The position numbers and the translations under genes are program-made. From positions 2,480,001 through 2,544,000 of the forward strand of contig NZ_JBGNYA010000001.1 in assembly GCF_041477585.1 (NCBI RefSeq): 64,000 nt of DNA, read 5' to 3'. The notes beneath the pieces are model-generated. The model was not told the DNA's origin, made no database searches, and saw nothing but the letters and a program-made list of their open reading frames with translations. This stretch comes from Halobellus sp. MBLA0158. GTDB lineage: Archaea > Halobacteriota > Halobacteria > Halobacteriales > Haloferacaceae. Shown here piece after piece: positions 21,858 through 31,512 of this stretch. Numbering within the stretch: the first letter of the stretch is position 1; each line of letters starts with the position of its first letter.

Positions 21858-23891
21858 ATGGCGGAGCGAATCAGGCTCGGGGCCGACGTCGGGGGGACCT
21901 TCACCGACGTGGTGCTGGCGACGGGCGACGAGCTCGTGACGGCGAAGGTCCCGAGCACCGAGGATCAGAGCGTCGGCGTCGTCGAGGGCGTCCGCAAGGC
22001 CTGCGACGCCGCGGGCGTCGATCCGGCCGACGTCGAGGAGTTCACCCACGCGATGACCGTCTCGGTCAACGCCCTCTTAGAGCGGGCGGGCGCGAAGACC
22101 GCGCTGGTCACGACCGAGGGCTTCCGCGACGTCCTGGAGATCGGGCGGCAGGACCGGCCCTCACTGTACGACCTCTCGGCGACGCGGCCCGAGCCGCTGG
22201 TCCCGCGGCGGCGACGCTTCGAGGTCGGAGAGCGCGCGGCGCCCGACGGCGTGACCGACCCGATCGAGGAGCACGAAGTGCGCGAGGTCGCCGCGCGGAT
22301 CCGCGAGTGCGACGCCGAGAGCGTCGCCGTCTCGCTGTTGCACGCCTACGCGGATTCCGAAAACGAGGAGCGCGTCGTCGAGGTGCTGGAGGAGGAACTC
22401 GACGTCCCCGTCTCGGCCTCCCACGAGGTGCTCGCGGAGTTCCGCGAGTACGAGCGGACCTCCACCACCGTCGTCGACGCGTACGTGACGCCGGCGATCG
22501 ACCGCTACCTCGGCCGGCTCGCCGAGCGCGCGGCCGACGCCGGACTCCCCGCGCCCCTCGTGATGCAGGCCAACGGCGGGATCGCGTCGGTCGAGACGGT
22601 GCGGGAGCACGCGGTCACGACGGCGATGTCGGGGCCGGCCGCCGGCGTGGTGGGCGCGAACGCCGCCGCGGGCGGCGTCCCCGACGAGCGCGGGCTGCGC
22701 GGCCTCGTCACGTTCGACATGGGCGGGACCTCCAGCGACGTGAGCCTGGTCCGCGACGGCGAGGCCGAACGCACCACCGACGCGGCGATCAACGGCCAGC
22801 CGATCCGGACGCCGATGGTCGACGTCACCACCGTCGGCGCGGGCGGCGGGTCGATCGCGTGGGTCGACGAGGGCGGCGCGCTCCGGGTGGGGCCGCGCTC
22901 GGCCGGCGCGGAGCCGGGCCCCGCCTGCTACGGCAAGGGCGGCACCGAGCCGACCGTCACTGACGCCAACCTCGTGCTCGGCTACATCGGCGAATCGACG
23001 GCGCTCGGCGGCGAACTCTCGCTCGACGCCGACGCCGCACACGACGCGCTCGCCGGGCTGGCAGAGGAGGCGGGACTCGCGGGCCCCGCCGCGGCCGCCC
23101 GCGGCGTCTACCGCGTCGCCAACGCGAATATGGCGCGGGCGATCCGCTCGGCGACGGTCGAGCGCGGCCACGACCCCCGGGAGTTCGGGCTCGTCGCGTT
23201 CGGCGGCGCCGGCCCGATGCACGCCGTCGCGCTCGCGGACGACCTCGGGATCGGAACGGTCGTCGTCCCGCTCACCTGCGGGGTGCTGTCCGCCTACGGC
23301 CTCCTCTCCGCCGACGAACAGCACGACGCCGTCCGGACTCACCGCGCGTCGCTCTCGGAGGTCGATCCCGAAGCGATCGAAGACCGATTCGCGGATCTCG
23401 AAGCCGCGGTCCTCGCGGACGCCCGCGACCCCGAGGCGGCGACCGTGCGGCGCCGCGCGGACCTCCGGTACGCCGGCCAGAGCTTCGAGCTCACCGTCGA
23501 CGTCGGTGACGCCTTCGACCCCGAGTCGGTCCGGGAGCGGTTCCACGCGGCCCACACATCGACGTACGGCTACCGGATGGACGACCCCGTCGACCTCGTG
23601 AATCTCCGCGTCGCGGCGACCGCGGCGCGACCCGCGCCGCCGACGCGGTACGCGGCCGACGGCGAGGGCGCTCCCACCGAGACGCGGGAGGCCCGATTCG
23701 GCGACGGCGAGCGCTACGAGACGCCGGTGTACGACCGATCGGGGCTCGCGCCCGGGACGACCCTTGGCGGGCCGGCGGTGATCGAACAGGCCGAGAGCAC
23801 CGCGGTCGTGCCGCCGGCGTGGGACGGGCGCGTCCGCGACGACGGCGCGCTGGTGCTCACCGAAGCGGACGACGCGGAGGCCGACCGATGA
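21858..23891 (+). CDS. hyuA: Hydantoinase/5-oxoprolinase subunit A
   Basis: ATP-dependent hydrolase subunit of 677 aa that, with HyuB, opens hydantoin-type or oxoproline rings. The N-terminal domain has the ASKHA-type nucleotide motif RLGADVGGTFTDVV, and the second phosphate motif FDMGGTSSDVSLV lies near residue 290. The glycine-rich TTVGAGGGSIAWVD and late FGGAGPMHA motifs are typical. A TATA box (ttttatt, about 21829-21835) sits 26 bp before ATG, so the transcript is leaderless. The stop overlaps the HyuB start by 4 bp. The exact substrate (hydantoin, N-methylhydantoin, oxoproline or a ketone) cannot be told from sequence. Confidence 0.93.
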   Translation: MAERIRLGADVGGTFTDVVLATGDELVTAKVPSTEDQSVGVVEGVRKACDAAGVDPADVEEFTHAMTVSVNALLERAGAKTALVTTEGFRDVLEIGRQDRPSLYDLSATRPEPLVPRRRRFEVGERAAPDGVTDPIEEHEVREVAARIRECDAESVAVSLLHAYADSENEERVVEVLEEELDVPVSASHEVLAEFREYERTSTTVVDAYVTPAIDRYLGRLAERAADAGLPAPLVMQANGGIASVETVREHAVTTAMSGPAAGVVGANAAAGGVPDERGLRGLVTFDMGGTSSDVSLVRDGEAERTTDAAINGQPIRTPMVDVTTVGAGGGSIAWVDEGGALRVGPRSAGAEPGPACYGKGGTEPTVTDANLVLGYIGESTALGGELSLDADAAHDALAGLAEEAGLAGPAAAARGVYRVANANMARAIRSATVERGHDPREFGLVAFGGAGPMHAVALADDLGIGTVVVPLTCGVLSAYGLLSADEQHDAVRTHRASLSEVDPEAIEDRFADLEAAVLADARDPEAATVRRRADLRYAGQSFELTVDVGDAFDPESVRERFHAAHTSTYGYRMDDPVDLVNLRVAATAARPAPPTRYAADGEGAPTETREARFGDGERYETPVYDRSGLAPGTTLGGPAVIEQAESTAVVPPAWDGRVRDDGALVLTEADDAEADR

Positions 23892-25537
23892 GCAGAGAGG
23901 AAGACGGAAACGCGGTCGATCCGGTGACCCTGGAGATCCTCCGGAACCGGCTGGAGGGGATCGCCGAGGAGATGGGCGAGGTGCTCATCCGCGGGGCGTA
24001 CTCGCCGAACATCAAGGAACGCCAGGACTGCTCGACAGCGCTGTTCGACAGCGAGGGCCGGATGGTCGCCCAGGCCGAGCACATCCCGGTGCATCTGGGC
24101 GCGATGCCGCGCGCGGTCGAGGCCGTGATGGCGAAGGGCCCCGAGCCGGGCGACGTCTGGGCGCTGAACGACCCCTTCGAGGGCGGGACCCACCTCCCGG
24201 ACGTCACGCTCGTCTCGCCGATCGCGCCCGACGTCGCGGGACGGCCCGAGAGCGGCGGGGAAATCGTCGGCTACGCGGTCTCGCGGGCGCACCACGCCGA
24301 CGTCGGCGGGGCGACGCCGGGGAGTATGCCGGCTGGCGCGCGCGAGATCTACGAGGAGGGCCTGCGCATTCCCGGCGTCAGGCTCGTCCGCGACGGCGAC
24401 CTCGTCGACGACGTCTTCGCGCTCCTCCTGGCGAACGTGCGCACGCCCGACGAGCGCCGCGCGGACGTCCGCGCCCAGCTCGCCGCGCACGAGCGCGCCG
24501 AGGACCGACTCGGGGATCTCCTGGCGCGCTCCGGGGATGTCGTCCGCGACGCCTTCGACGCCGTGATCGAGTACTCCCGCGATCGCATCGAGGCCGAACT
24601 CGACTCGATCCCCGACGGCGTCTACACCGCGCGCGACGTCCTGGAGGGCGACGGGACGGGCCCGGACCGCGACGTCGCGATCGAGGTGACCGTCACCGTC
24701 GACGGCGCGACCCTCAACGTCGACTTCGCGGGGACCGAAGAGCAGGTCCCCGGCAACGTGAACGCGCCGCTGTCGGTCGCCGAGAGCGCCGTGTACTTCG
24801 TCGTGCGCTGTCTGACCGACCCCGAGATCCCGCCGAATCAGGGGTGTTACGATCCCGTCTCCGTGTCGGCGCCCGAGGGCTCGCTCCTGAATCCGACCTC
24901 GCCCGCGGCAGTCGTCGGCGGCAACGTCGAGACCAGCCAGCGCGTCACAGACGTCGTGTTCGCGGCGCTCGCGGAGGCCGTTCCGGACCGCGCGCCGGCC
25001 CAGGGCCAGGGCACGATGAACAACCTCATCGTCGGCTCCCGCGAGGGCGGCTTCACGTACTACGAGACGATCGGCGGCGGCGCGGGCGCGACCCCGACGA
25101 CCGACGGCATCGACGGCGTCCAGGTGGGGATGACAAACACCTTGAACACGCCCGTCGAGGTCCTGGAGGCCGAGTACCCGCTCTACGTCGAGCGCTACGC
25201 CCTCCGGCCGGGCACGGGCGGCGACGGCGCCCGCCGCGGCGGCCTCGGCCTCGAACGCGTGCTCACCGTCGAGCGCGACGCCACCGTCTCGCTCCTGACC
25301 GAACGGCGCCGCCACCGGCCCTCGGGCGTCGCCGGCGGCGGACCGGGCGCGCTCGGCGAAAATCTGGTCGACGGCGAGCCCGTGCCGGCGAAGACGACCG
25401 TCGACGTCGAAGCCGGGACGACGGTCACGGTTCGGACGCCCGGCGGCGGCGGACACGGCGATCCGGCCGACCGCGACCCCGACGCGCGCGAGGCGGATCG
25501 CCGCGACGGGAAGGCCGAGACCGAGACCGAGGAGTGA
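23888..25537 (+). CDS. hyuB: Hydantoinase/5-oxoprolinase subunit B
   Basis: Partner subunit of 549 aa. The family opening DPVTLEILRNRLEGIAEEMGEVLIR is present, followed by FEGGTHLPDVTLVSPI, the substrate-site motif SRAHHADVGG, and the glycine-rich C terminus GGDGARRGGLGLERVL. The last about 25 residues are charged and probably disordered. It is translationally coupled to hyuA through an ATGA overlap, so the complex is made in equal amounts. Start ATG 23888 is preferred over the longer frame because the family motif begins 10 residues later. Confidence 0.93.
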   Translation: MSREEDGNAVDPVTLEILRNRLEGIAEEMGEVLIRGAYSPNIKERQDCSTALFDSEGRMVAQAEHIPVHLGAMPRAVEAVMAKGPEPGDVWALNDPFEGGTHLPDVTLVSPIAPDVAGRPESGGEIVGYAVSRAHHADVGGATPGSMPAGAREIYEEGLRIPGVRLVRDGDLVDDVFALLLANVRTPDERRADVRAQLAAHERAEDRLGDLLARSGDVVRDAFDAVIEYSRDRIEAELDSIPDGVYTARDVLEGDGTGPDRDVAIEVTVTVDGATLNVDFAGTEEQVPGNVNAPLSVAESAVYFVVRCLTDPEIPPNQGCYDPVSVSAPEGSLLNPTSPAAVVGGNVETSQRVTDVVFAALAEAVPDRAPAQGQGTMNNLIVGSREGGFTYYETIGGGAGATPTTDGIDGVQVGMTNTLNTPVEVLEAEYPLYVERYALRPGTGGDGARRGGLGLERVLTVERDATVSLLTERRRHRPSGVAGGGPGALGENLVDGEPVPAKTTVDVEAGTTVTVRTPGGGGHGDPADRDPDAREADRRDGKAETETEE

Positions 25538-25668
25538 CCACCGGGACCGAGCACCGCCGGAGCACGCTCGCCGGCACACCAACCCGAATACTCCGCCAGT
25601 CCGTCGAAGCGAGGCCGACACTCGTCCGGGGCGGCAACCGTTTTGGTCCCGCCGCGACACCCCCCGGT

Positions 25669-26466
25669 ATGGATCTCGGACTCGACGGCAACGCCGCACT
25701 GGTGACGGCATCGAGCAGCGGCCTGGGGAAGGCCTCGGCGCGGGCGCTCGCCGCCGAAGGCGCGAACGTCGTGCTCAACGGCCGCGACGGGGACCGACTG
25801 TCGGAGGCGGTCGAAGACGTCCGCGCGGACGCCGCCGCGGACGCGACGGTCCTCGGCCACGCCGCCGACATCACTGACCCCGACGCGGTCGAAGAGCTGG
25901 TCGAGCGCCCGGTCGAGGAGTTCGGCCGGCTCGACCACCTCGTGACCTCCGCGGGCGGCCCCCCGGCGAAGCCCTTCCTGGAGACCTCAGACGAGGAGTG
26001 GTACGAGGCCTTCGACCTGCTGGTGATGAGCGTCGTCCGCACCGTTCGCGCGGCCGCGCCCCACCTCGCGGCCGACGGCGGCGGGACGGTCGTGACGATC
26101 GCCTCGGTGAGCGTCAAGGAGGCCGTCGACGACCTCGTGCTCTCGAACGCCGTCCGCGCGGGCGTGATCGGCCTGGAAAAGACGCTCTCGAAGGAACTCG
26201 CCCCGGAGATCCGGGCGAACGCCGTCCTCCCGGGAACTCACGAGACGCCGCGCGTCGAGACGCTGATCGAGAAGGGCGTCGAGTCGGGGAAGTACGACTC
26301 CTACGAGGCGGGGTTGGACGAGTGGGGCGGCGACATCCCGGCCGGCCGCATCGGCGAGCCGATGGACCTCGGGCGCGTGGTCGCGTTCCTCTCCTCGCCG
26401 CAGTCGTCGTACGTCTCCGGGACGGCGCTACCGATCGACGGCGGCGAGAGCTCGTCGAATCTGTAG
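25669..26466 (+). CDS. Atypical short-chain dehydrogenase/reductase
   Basis: Rossmann-fold oxidoreductase of 265 aa. The cofactor motif TASSSGLGKA (residues about 14-23) and NGRDGDRL are clear, and the C terminus SGTALPIDGGESS is standard for SDRs. The catalytic region reads TIASVSVKEAVDDLVLSNAVRAG: the Ser is present, but the Tyr-X3-Lys pair is replaced around LSNAV. The SNAVRAG variant recurs in a distinct subgroup whose chemistry is unsettled. It follows hyuB on the same strand by 131 bp, so it may act in the same catabolic route or be transcribed separately. Confidence 0.88.
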   Translation: MDLGLDGNAALVTASSSGLGKASARALAAEGANVVLNGRDGDRLSEAVEDVRADAAADATVLGHAADITDPDAVEELVERPVEEFGRLDHLVTSAGGPPAKPFLETSDEEWYEAFDLLVMSVVRTVRAAAPHLAADGGGTVVTIASVSVKEAVDDLVLSNAVRAGVIGLEKTLSKELAPEIRANAVLPGTHETPRVETLIEKGVESGKYDSYEAGLDEWGGDIPAGRIGEPMDLGRVVAFLSSPQSSYVSGTALPIDGGESSSNL

Positions 26467-26541
26467 TTTAGGCCGGAGTTCCCGCGTCGACGACGCCGAC
26501 GAATCGGAACCCACGTTACGGTGGCCCCTCGACGTCGAGAC

Positions 26542-27726
26542 GTGACCGAAGCGACGGCGACGACGGAGTCGGCGACCGAGATGACGGCCTACGCCCGGCG
26601 GATGCTCTACACCGTCTCACTGGGCTGGGCACTCCTCCAGACCGGGCGGTTTCTCCTCTCGCCGCTCCTGCCGACGATCATCCGCGACCTCGGGATCACG
26701 GAGGCGACTGCGGGGATCGCGCTGGCCATCTTCCAGGGCTCCTACGCGCTCGTCCAGTACCCGAGCGGCGAGTACTCCGACCGCTGGAACCGGACGACGC
26801 TGATCGTCCCCGGGCTCGTCGTCCTCGCGGTCGGCTTCGCGCTCTTCGGCCTCGCGCAGGGCATCGTGCTGTTCGTCGTCGCCTCCACGGTCGTCGGCGT
26901 CGGCAAGGGCCTGTTCGCCATCCCCTCGCGGGCGCTGCTCTCGGATCTCTTCACCGCGAACCGCGGGCGCGCCCTGGGGATCTACGCCGCCGGCACCGAC
27001 ATCGGCGGGCTGGTCTCCTCCGGCGTCGCCGTGCTCGCGCTGACGTACTTCACCTGGCGGACGCCGTTCTTCCCGGTCGCGATCGCGCTCGCCGTCGTCA
27101 CCGTCGTCTACGCCACCGCGACGCGGGAGGGCTACCGCGTCGGGAGCGCGTCGCTGGACCTCGGCGGGACCGTCGGCCGACTCGTCCAGAGCACCCAGCA
27201 GCGGCGGACGCTCGTGGCGTTCACGCTGTTTTACTTCATGGTCGGCGGCTTCATCAACTTCGCACCCACCTACCTCGCGCAGGCGAAGGGCTTCAGCGAG
27301 AGCCTCGCCGGGCTGAGCTTCGGGATCGTCTTCGCGGTCGGCTTCGCCGTCAAGCCGGCCGCGGGCACTCTCGGCGACCGCTTCTCCCGGCGGGGGATCG
27401 CCGTCGCCGGCCTCCTGATCGCCGCGGCCGCGCTCGGAGGACTGCTCGTGGTCTCGACGAACCTCGCGATCTGGGTCGCGATCGGCGTGCTGGCGCTCGG
27501 CTACAAGACGGGCTTTCCCCTGGCGGACGCGATCATCATCGACGGCGCGCCCGACGACGGGATGGGCGCCGACCTCGGCGCGGCCAGGGCGCTGTTCCTG
27601 AGCGCGAACGCGCTCGGCCCGGCGTACGTCGGCGTCGTCGCCACCTACGCGAGCTACGACCTCGCCTTCGTCGGCTTCATCGCCTGCCTCGTCGTCGCGG
27701 CGGCGCTCTTGGTCGTGAGCGACTGA
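26542..27726 (+). CDS. MFS transporter
   Basis: Major facilitator of about 394 aa with twelve predicted helices. The opening RRMLYTVSLGWALLQTGRFLLSPLLPTI and the loop motif YPSGEYSDRWNRTT (motif A-like, residues about 75-88) are clear; the second half begins near residue 205. Substrate unknown; neighbouring hyuA-hyuB and SDR suggest uptake of a catabolic substrate. The start is uncertain: GTG 26521, GTG 26542 and ATG 26581 are all in frame, and I chose 26542 because it gives a plain acidic N terminus. The stop codon is immediately followed by repeat copy 2. Confidence 0.88.
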   Translation: MTEATATTESATEMTAYARRMLYTVSLGWALLQTGRFLLSPLLPTIIRDLGITEATAGIALAIFQGSYALVQYPSGEYSDRWNRTTLIVPGLVVLAVGFALFGLAQGIVLFVVASTVVGVGKGLFAIPSRALLSDLFTANRGRALGIYAAGTDIGGLVSSGVAVLALTYFTWRTPFFPVAIALAVVTVVYATATREGYRVGSASLDLGGTVGRLVQSTQQRRTLVAFTLFYFMVGGFINFAPTYLAQAKGFSESLAGLSFGIVFAVGFAVKPAAGTLGDRFSRRGIAVAGLLIAAAALGGLLVVSTNLAIWVAIGVLALGYKTGFPLADAIIIDGAPDDGMGADLGAARALFLSANALGPAYVGVVATYASYDLAFVGFIACLVVAAALLVVSD

Positions 27727-27808
27727 TCGTGATTGCTCTCGTCTCGTCCCGCGGAATGCCGTCACCGCGGGGGTAGCGTTCGGCGGGAGACAGTGAGAGT
27801 AATCACTA
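27727..27808. repeat. 82-bp palindromic dispersed repeat, copy 2
   Basis: Starts TCGTGATTGCTCTCGTCTC directly after the TGA stop of the MFS gene and ends GTGAGAGTAATCACTA, 15 bp before the stop of the converging MFS gene. The inner arms (cgcggaatg/cgttcggcggg) are more degenerate than in copy 1. It sits at a convergent gene junction. Confidence 0.82.
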
Positions 27809-27823
27809 TGAGCGGAAGGGGAC

Positions 27824-29059
27824 CTACCGCGTCGGCTCGGGCGCGCGCCAGGCCAGGCCGACGCCGACGACGGCGAGCGCGCCCGCGAGCAGGAACGCGA
27901 GGTCGAAGCCGAACCGGGAGACGACGGCGCCGCCCGCGATCGGCGAGAGGAACGCGCCGGCGAGGCCGACGCTCGTCTGGAACGCCACCGCGGTCGCGGC
28001 GACGCGCTCTGTGACCACCTCGCGGACGTACGTGAACGACAGCCCGAGCGTGAGCTGGATGGCGAACCCCGAGAGCAGCAAGGCGCCGACGAGGAGCGGC
28101 ACCGACCCGAGGCGGGTGAAGACCAACACGAGCGGCGCCGCGAGCCCGAACGAGCCGAGGAGCACCGGCTGTCGCTGCCCGCCGAAGACGACGTCCGAGA
28201 GGAGCCCGCTGCTCACCCGCGAGAGCACGCCGACCGCGGGGAACAGCGACACCAGCAGTCCGCTGAGCGCCAGCGAGAGGCCGATCTCCTGATTCAGGTA
28301 CGACGAGCCCCAGCTGTTCATAAACAGGTACAGCGCGTAGCTGAGAAAGCCGAGGACGCCGAGGTGCCAGACCGTCGGATTCCGCAGGACGGTTCCGAAC
28401 TCCCGCAGCGACGGCGCGTCGCCGCGGGCGGCCCCGAGCCCGCGGCTCGACGGCCAAAAGAGCACGAGCCCCAGGAGCGCGACGCCGGTGAACGCCGGGA
28501 AGATCGCCGGCCAGCCGAACCGCGCCGCGATCACGGGCCCGGTCGCCTGCCCGACCGCGAAGCCGACGGGGCCGCTCGCGGTGAAGATCCCCACGGCCGT
28601 CGCGCGGATGTCCGGGCTCACGGCCCGACTGACGATGTCGATGCCGGCGTTCCAGACGACGACGTACGCCAGCCCGCCGACCGCCCGGGAGGCGATCACC
28701 GACCGGTAGGAGCCGCCGCGCGCCGCGATCCACCCCCAGACGCCCGCGACGAACAGCGCCAGCACCGCCAGCGCCATCACGCGCCGCGAGTCCGTCCGGT
28801 CGAGCACGACCCCCGCGGGGAGGCTCCCGACGACGGCGGTCCCGAACATCACGCCCACTAATAGCCCCGCGACGGTCGGGCCGATCCCGAGCGACTCCCG
28901 GATGAGCGGCGTCACGCTCGCCGGCACGATCTCGTAGGCCGCCAGGCTCACCGAGATGAGCCCCGCACCGGCCAGGAGTCCGTAGGTGCGCAGTTCCCAC
29001 CCCGACTGCCGCGTCGCTGGCGACTCCGCCGGGTCGCGCGCTTCGGGTGGCGTGGTCAT
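27824..29059 (-). CDS. MFS transporter
   Basis: Major facilitator of 411 aa with twelve predicted helices. After a short acidic tail the first helix begins at [33 protein letters not shown]. The motif A-like loop [15 protein letters not shown] follows helix 2, and the second half starts around residue 215 with [24 protein letters not shown]. The substrate is unknown. ATG 29059 is supported by a TATA box (ctatatcc, about 29083-29090) 26 bp upstream, which predicts a leaderless transcript. It converges on the other MFS gene with repeat copy 2 between them. Confidence 0.9.
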   Translation of the reverse strand: MTTPPEARDPAESPATRQSGWELRTYGLLAGAGLISVSLAAYEIVPASVTPLIRESLGIGPTVAGLLVGVMFGTAVVGSLPAGVVLDRTDSRRVMALAVLALFVAGVWGWIAARGGSYRSVIASRAVGGLAYVVVWNAGIDIVSRAVSPDIRATAVGIFTASGPVGFAVGQATGPVIAARFGWPAIFPAFTGVALLGLVLFWPSSRGLGAARGDAPSLREFGTVLRNPTVWHLGVLGFLSYALYLFMNSWGSSYLNQEIGLSLALSGLLVSLFPAVGVLSRVSSGLLSDVVFGGQRQPVLLGSFGLAAPLVLVFTRLGSVPLLVGALLLSGFAIQLTLGLSFTYVREVVTERVAATAVAFQTSVGLAGAFLSPIAGGAVVSRFGFDLAFLLAGALAVVGVGLAWRAPEPTR

Positions 29060-29182
29060 CGTCCCGACGTGCCGCCCGCCGGATATAGAAGGCAGCGATG
29101 TGACCGCAGTCCCGGAGATCCCGGACCGTGTGACGCCCTCTCGATCGTACGCTTTTGTACTCGCGCGCCCTACTGGCTGGCG

Positions 29183-29668
29183 ATGGAACTCGTCTCCGTC
29201 GCTGCCCTCGCCGAGAACCGCGTGATCGGACGGAACGGCGAACTCCCTTGGGAGAGCATCCCCGCCGACAAGCGCCAGTACCGCGCCCGCGTCGCCGGCG
29301 CGCCGGTGATCCTCGGCCGCCGGACCTTCGAGTCGATGCTGGAGGATCTCCCCGGCAGCCACCAGATCGTCCTGAGCCGCAGCGAGCGCGACTTCGCGGT
29401 CCCGACCGCGTTCCGCGCGGGCGACGTCGACGACGCGGTCGCGATCGCCGAGGGCCTCGGCGCCGGGCGCGCGTACGTCCTCGGCGGCGCCGGCATCTAC
29501 GACCTCTTCCAGCCGCACGTCGACCGGATGGTCCTCAGCCGCGTCCCCGGCGAGTACGACGGCGACGCGTGGTATCCCGAGTGGGACGCAGACGAGTGGG
29601 AGCTGGTGTCGCGGTCGGACGAACCGGGGTTCACGCTCGAAGAGTGGGTGCGGCGAGCGGCGTCGTAA
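29183..29668 (+). CDS. folA: Dihydrofolate reductase
   Basis: Reduces dihydrofolate to tetrahydrofolate with NADPH. It has 161 aa, a normal length. The opening [31 protein letters not shown] carries the substrate-binding Trp and the acidic residue region. [18 protein letters not shown] and [11 protein letters not shown] are the cofactor motifs. A TATA-like cttttgta at 29152-29158 predicts a leaderless start at ATG 29183. It is a single gene, and haloarchaea often carry more than one DHFR, so this need not be the only copy. Confidence 0.95.
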   Translation: MELVSVAALAENRVIGRNGELPWESIPADKRQYRARVAGAPVILGRRTFESMLEDLPGSHQIVLSRSERDFAVPTAFRAGDVDDAVAIAEGLGAGRAYVLGGAGIYDLFQPHVDRMVLSRVPGEYDGDAWYPEWDADEWELVSRSDEPGFTLEEWVRRAAS

Positions 29669-29710
29669 CGCCGCGTCAGGTACATACGAATCCGGGCCCA
29701 ATTCGGAGTG

Positions 29711-30259
29711 ATGACGACCGAAACGGCCACGTTCGGCGGCGGGTGCTTCTGGTGTACCGAGGCGGCGATGAAGGTCCTCGACGGCGTCAGCGCCGTCACC
29801 TCGGGCTACGCCGGCGGCGACGTCCAAAACCCCACCTACCGGCAGGTCTGCTCAGGGTCGACCGGCCACGCCGAGGTCGTCCAGGTCGAGTACGATCCCG
29901 AGGCGATCGGCTACGATCAGTTGCTGGAGGTGTTCTTCGCGACCCACGATCCCACGCAACTGAACCGCCAGGGCCCCGACGTCGGCACGCAGTACCGCTC
30001 GATCGTGCTCTACCACGACGACGAGCAGCGCCGGCAGGCCGAGGCGTACGTCGAGGCGCTCGATGCGGAGTACGACGACGACGTCGTGACCGAGATCGAG
30101 CCCTTAGAGCGCTTCTGGGCGGCCGAAGAATATCACCAGGACTACTTCGAGAAGAACCCCTCGGACGCCTACTGCCGGATGCACGCCCAGCCGAAGGTCG
30201 AGAAGGTGCGCGAGAAGTTCGCGGAACTGCTCGACGCCGAGGCCGCGACTTCGGACTGA
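29711..30259 (+). CDS. msrA: Peptide methionine sulfoxide reductase MsrA
   Basis: Repairs oxidised methionine (S-sulfoxide) in proteins. It has 182 aa. The catalytic motif GGGCFWCTEA is at residues 9-18, with the nucleophilic Cys12. FFATHDPTQLNRQGPDVGTQYRS and the late YHQDYF motif are typical. Recycling Cys candidates include Cys15 and one near the C terminus (AYCRMH). GTG 29708 directly before the ATG is less likely as start. The gene follows the DHFR gene by 42 bp on the same strand and may be co-transcribed. Confidence 0.95.
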   Translation: MTTETATFGGGCFWCTEAAMKVLDGVSAVTSGYAGGDVQNPTYRQVCSGSTGHAEVVQVEYDPEAIGYDQLLEVFFATHDPTQLNRQGPDVGTQYRSIVLYHDDEQRRQAEAYVEALDAEYDDDVVTEIEPLERFWAAEEYHQDYFEKNPSDAYCRMHAQPKVEKVREKFAELLDAEAATSD

Positions 30260-30302
30260 GTCCGCGCCCGCGCCGGGGCCGCCGCGCGAACGCAGGCGGC
30301 GC

Positions 30303-31349
30303 TCACGCTTTCGGCAGGCGGATCCGGACGCTGTTGCCGCCGCGGTCGCTCTCATCGAAGAGCAATTCGCCGCCGTAGCTCTCGGCGACCCACTTCGCCA
30401 GCCACAGCCCCAGCCCGCTGCCGTGGTGGGTCTGTGTGGCCTCCAGATCCCCGGTGAGGATGTCGCGTTCGTCGGCCGGGATCTTCGGCGCGTCGTCCTC
30501 GACACGGATCTCCGCCCAGCCGGGGTCGAAGCGCAGGACCGACACGCGGACGAACGGTTCGGGCGCGGGGTTGTGCTCGATCGCGTTTTCGACGAGGCTG
30601 TTGACGGCCGAACTGAGGTGGCCGTTGCCGCGGACCCGCAGCTGGTCGGGCAGCTCGGCCGCGATGGTGGCCGACGGCGCCCGCTTGCGGTGGTCGTCGA
30701 CGATGCGGTGGACGAGCGGCACGCTGTCGACCACGTTGGCGTCGTCGGTGGCCGACAGGACCGCGTCGATCTCGCCCGCCTCCCGCGACAGCGACGCCAG
30801 ATTGTCGGCGGCGCGCTCGATCGTCGCCGCCGCGCCGGTCGTCTGCCCGGACCCCTCGGGGAGCTGATCCAGGAGGCGAGCGGTGTGGCCGAGGATGACG
30901 TTCGCCTCGTTGCGGAGGTTGTGTCGGAGCACCCGATTCAGGACCTGGAGGCGGTGTTGCTGTCGGACGAGGTCCGTGATGTCGGTGTAGACGGCGAAGC
31001 CGTCGATCGGCCGGTCGTCGCGTGCGTAGGGGATGCCGCGATAGAGGAACTCCCGGAGCCCGGTTTCGGTCTCGCGTTTCACCCGCTGGTAGTTGACCTC
31101 GCCCGTGCCCGTCTGCTCGTCGAGCCGCTCGGCCTCGTCGAGGAGCCACTCGGGGACGATCCAGTCGTTGAGGGAATCGCCGCAGATCGCCGCGGTGGCG
31201 TATCCGAAGATGTCCGCGAACGCCCGATTGACGTCCCGTACGATCGGTTCGCCGTCCACCAGCTCGAACTTGACGACCGCGTCCTGGACGTGTTCGATGA
31301 GGTGTTCGTAGGGGTCGTGGGCGACCGCGTCCGGCTCCCGGGGCTCCAT
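30303..31349 (-). CDS. PAS-domain sensor histidine kinase
   Basis: Cytoplasmic signalling kinase of 348 aa without membrane helices. A PAS domain (residues about 15-135: HVQDAVVKFELVDGEPIVRDVNRAFADIFGY) is followed by a dimerisation helix with the phospho-acceptor His in RVLRHNLRNEANVI. A HATPase_c domain comes next, with the N box LVENAIEHN and G box HGSGLGLWLAKW. This is the common haloarchaeal soluble kinase design. No receiver or partner regulator is adjacent, so the output is unknown. It converges on msrA with a 43-bp gap. Confidence 0.92.
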   Translation of the reverse strand: MEPREPDAVAHDPYEHLIEHVQDAVVKFELVDGEPIVRDVNRAFADIFGYATAAICGDSLNDWIVPEWLLDEAERLDEQTGTGEVNYQRVKRETETGLREFLYRGIPYARDDRPIDGFAVYTDITDLVRQQHRLQVLNRVLRHNLRNEANVILGHTARLLDQLPEGSGQTTGAAATIERAADNLASLSREAGEIDAVLSATDDANVVDSVPLVHRIVDDHRKRAPSATIAAELPDQLRVRGNGHLSSAVNSLVENAIEHNPAPEPFVRVSVLRFDPGWAEIRVEDDAPKIPADERDILTGDLEATQTHHGSGLGLWLAKWVAESYGGELLFDESDRGGNSVRIRLPKA

Positions 31350-31512
31350 CTATAGACGCCCAATTCGCGCTGTTCAGAATATATGTTTCGGAAGAGAATC
31401 AAATTTGATTTCAGCGTGTGAACTATTATTCGATACAATAGCCCTCATTCAGGAATTTCTGAGGAAAAATATCGAAAGATATGATCAGAGATCCGATCGT
31501 CCGCCGCGACGC

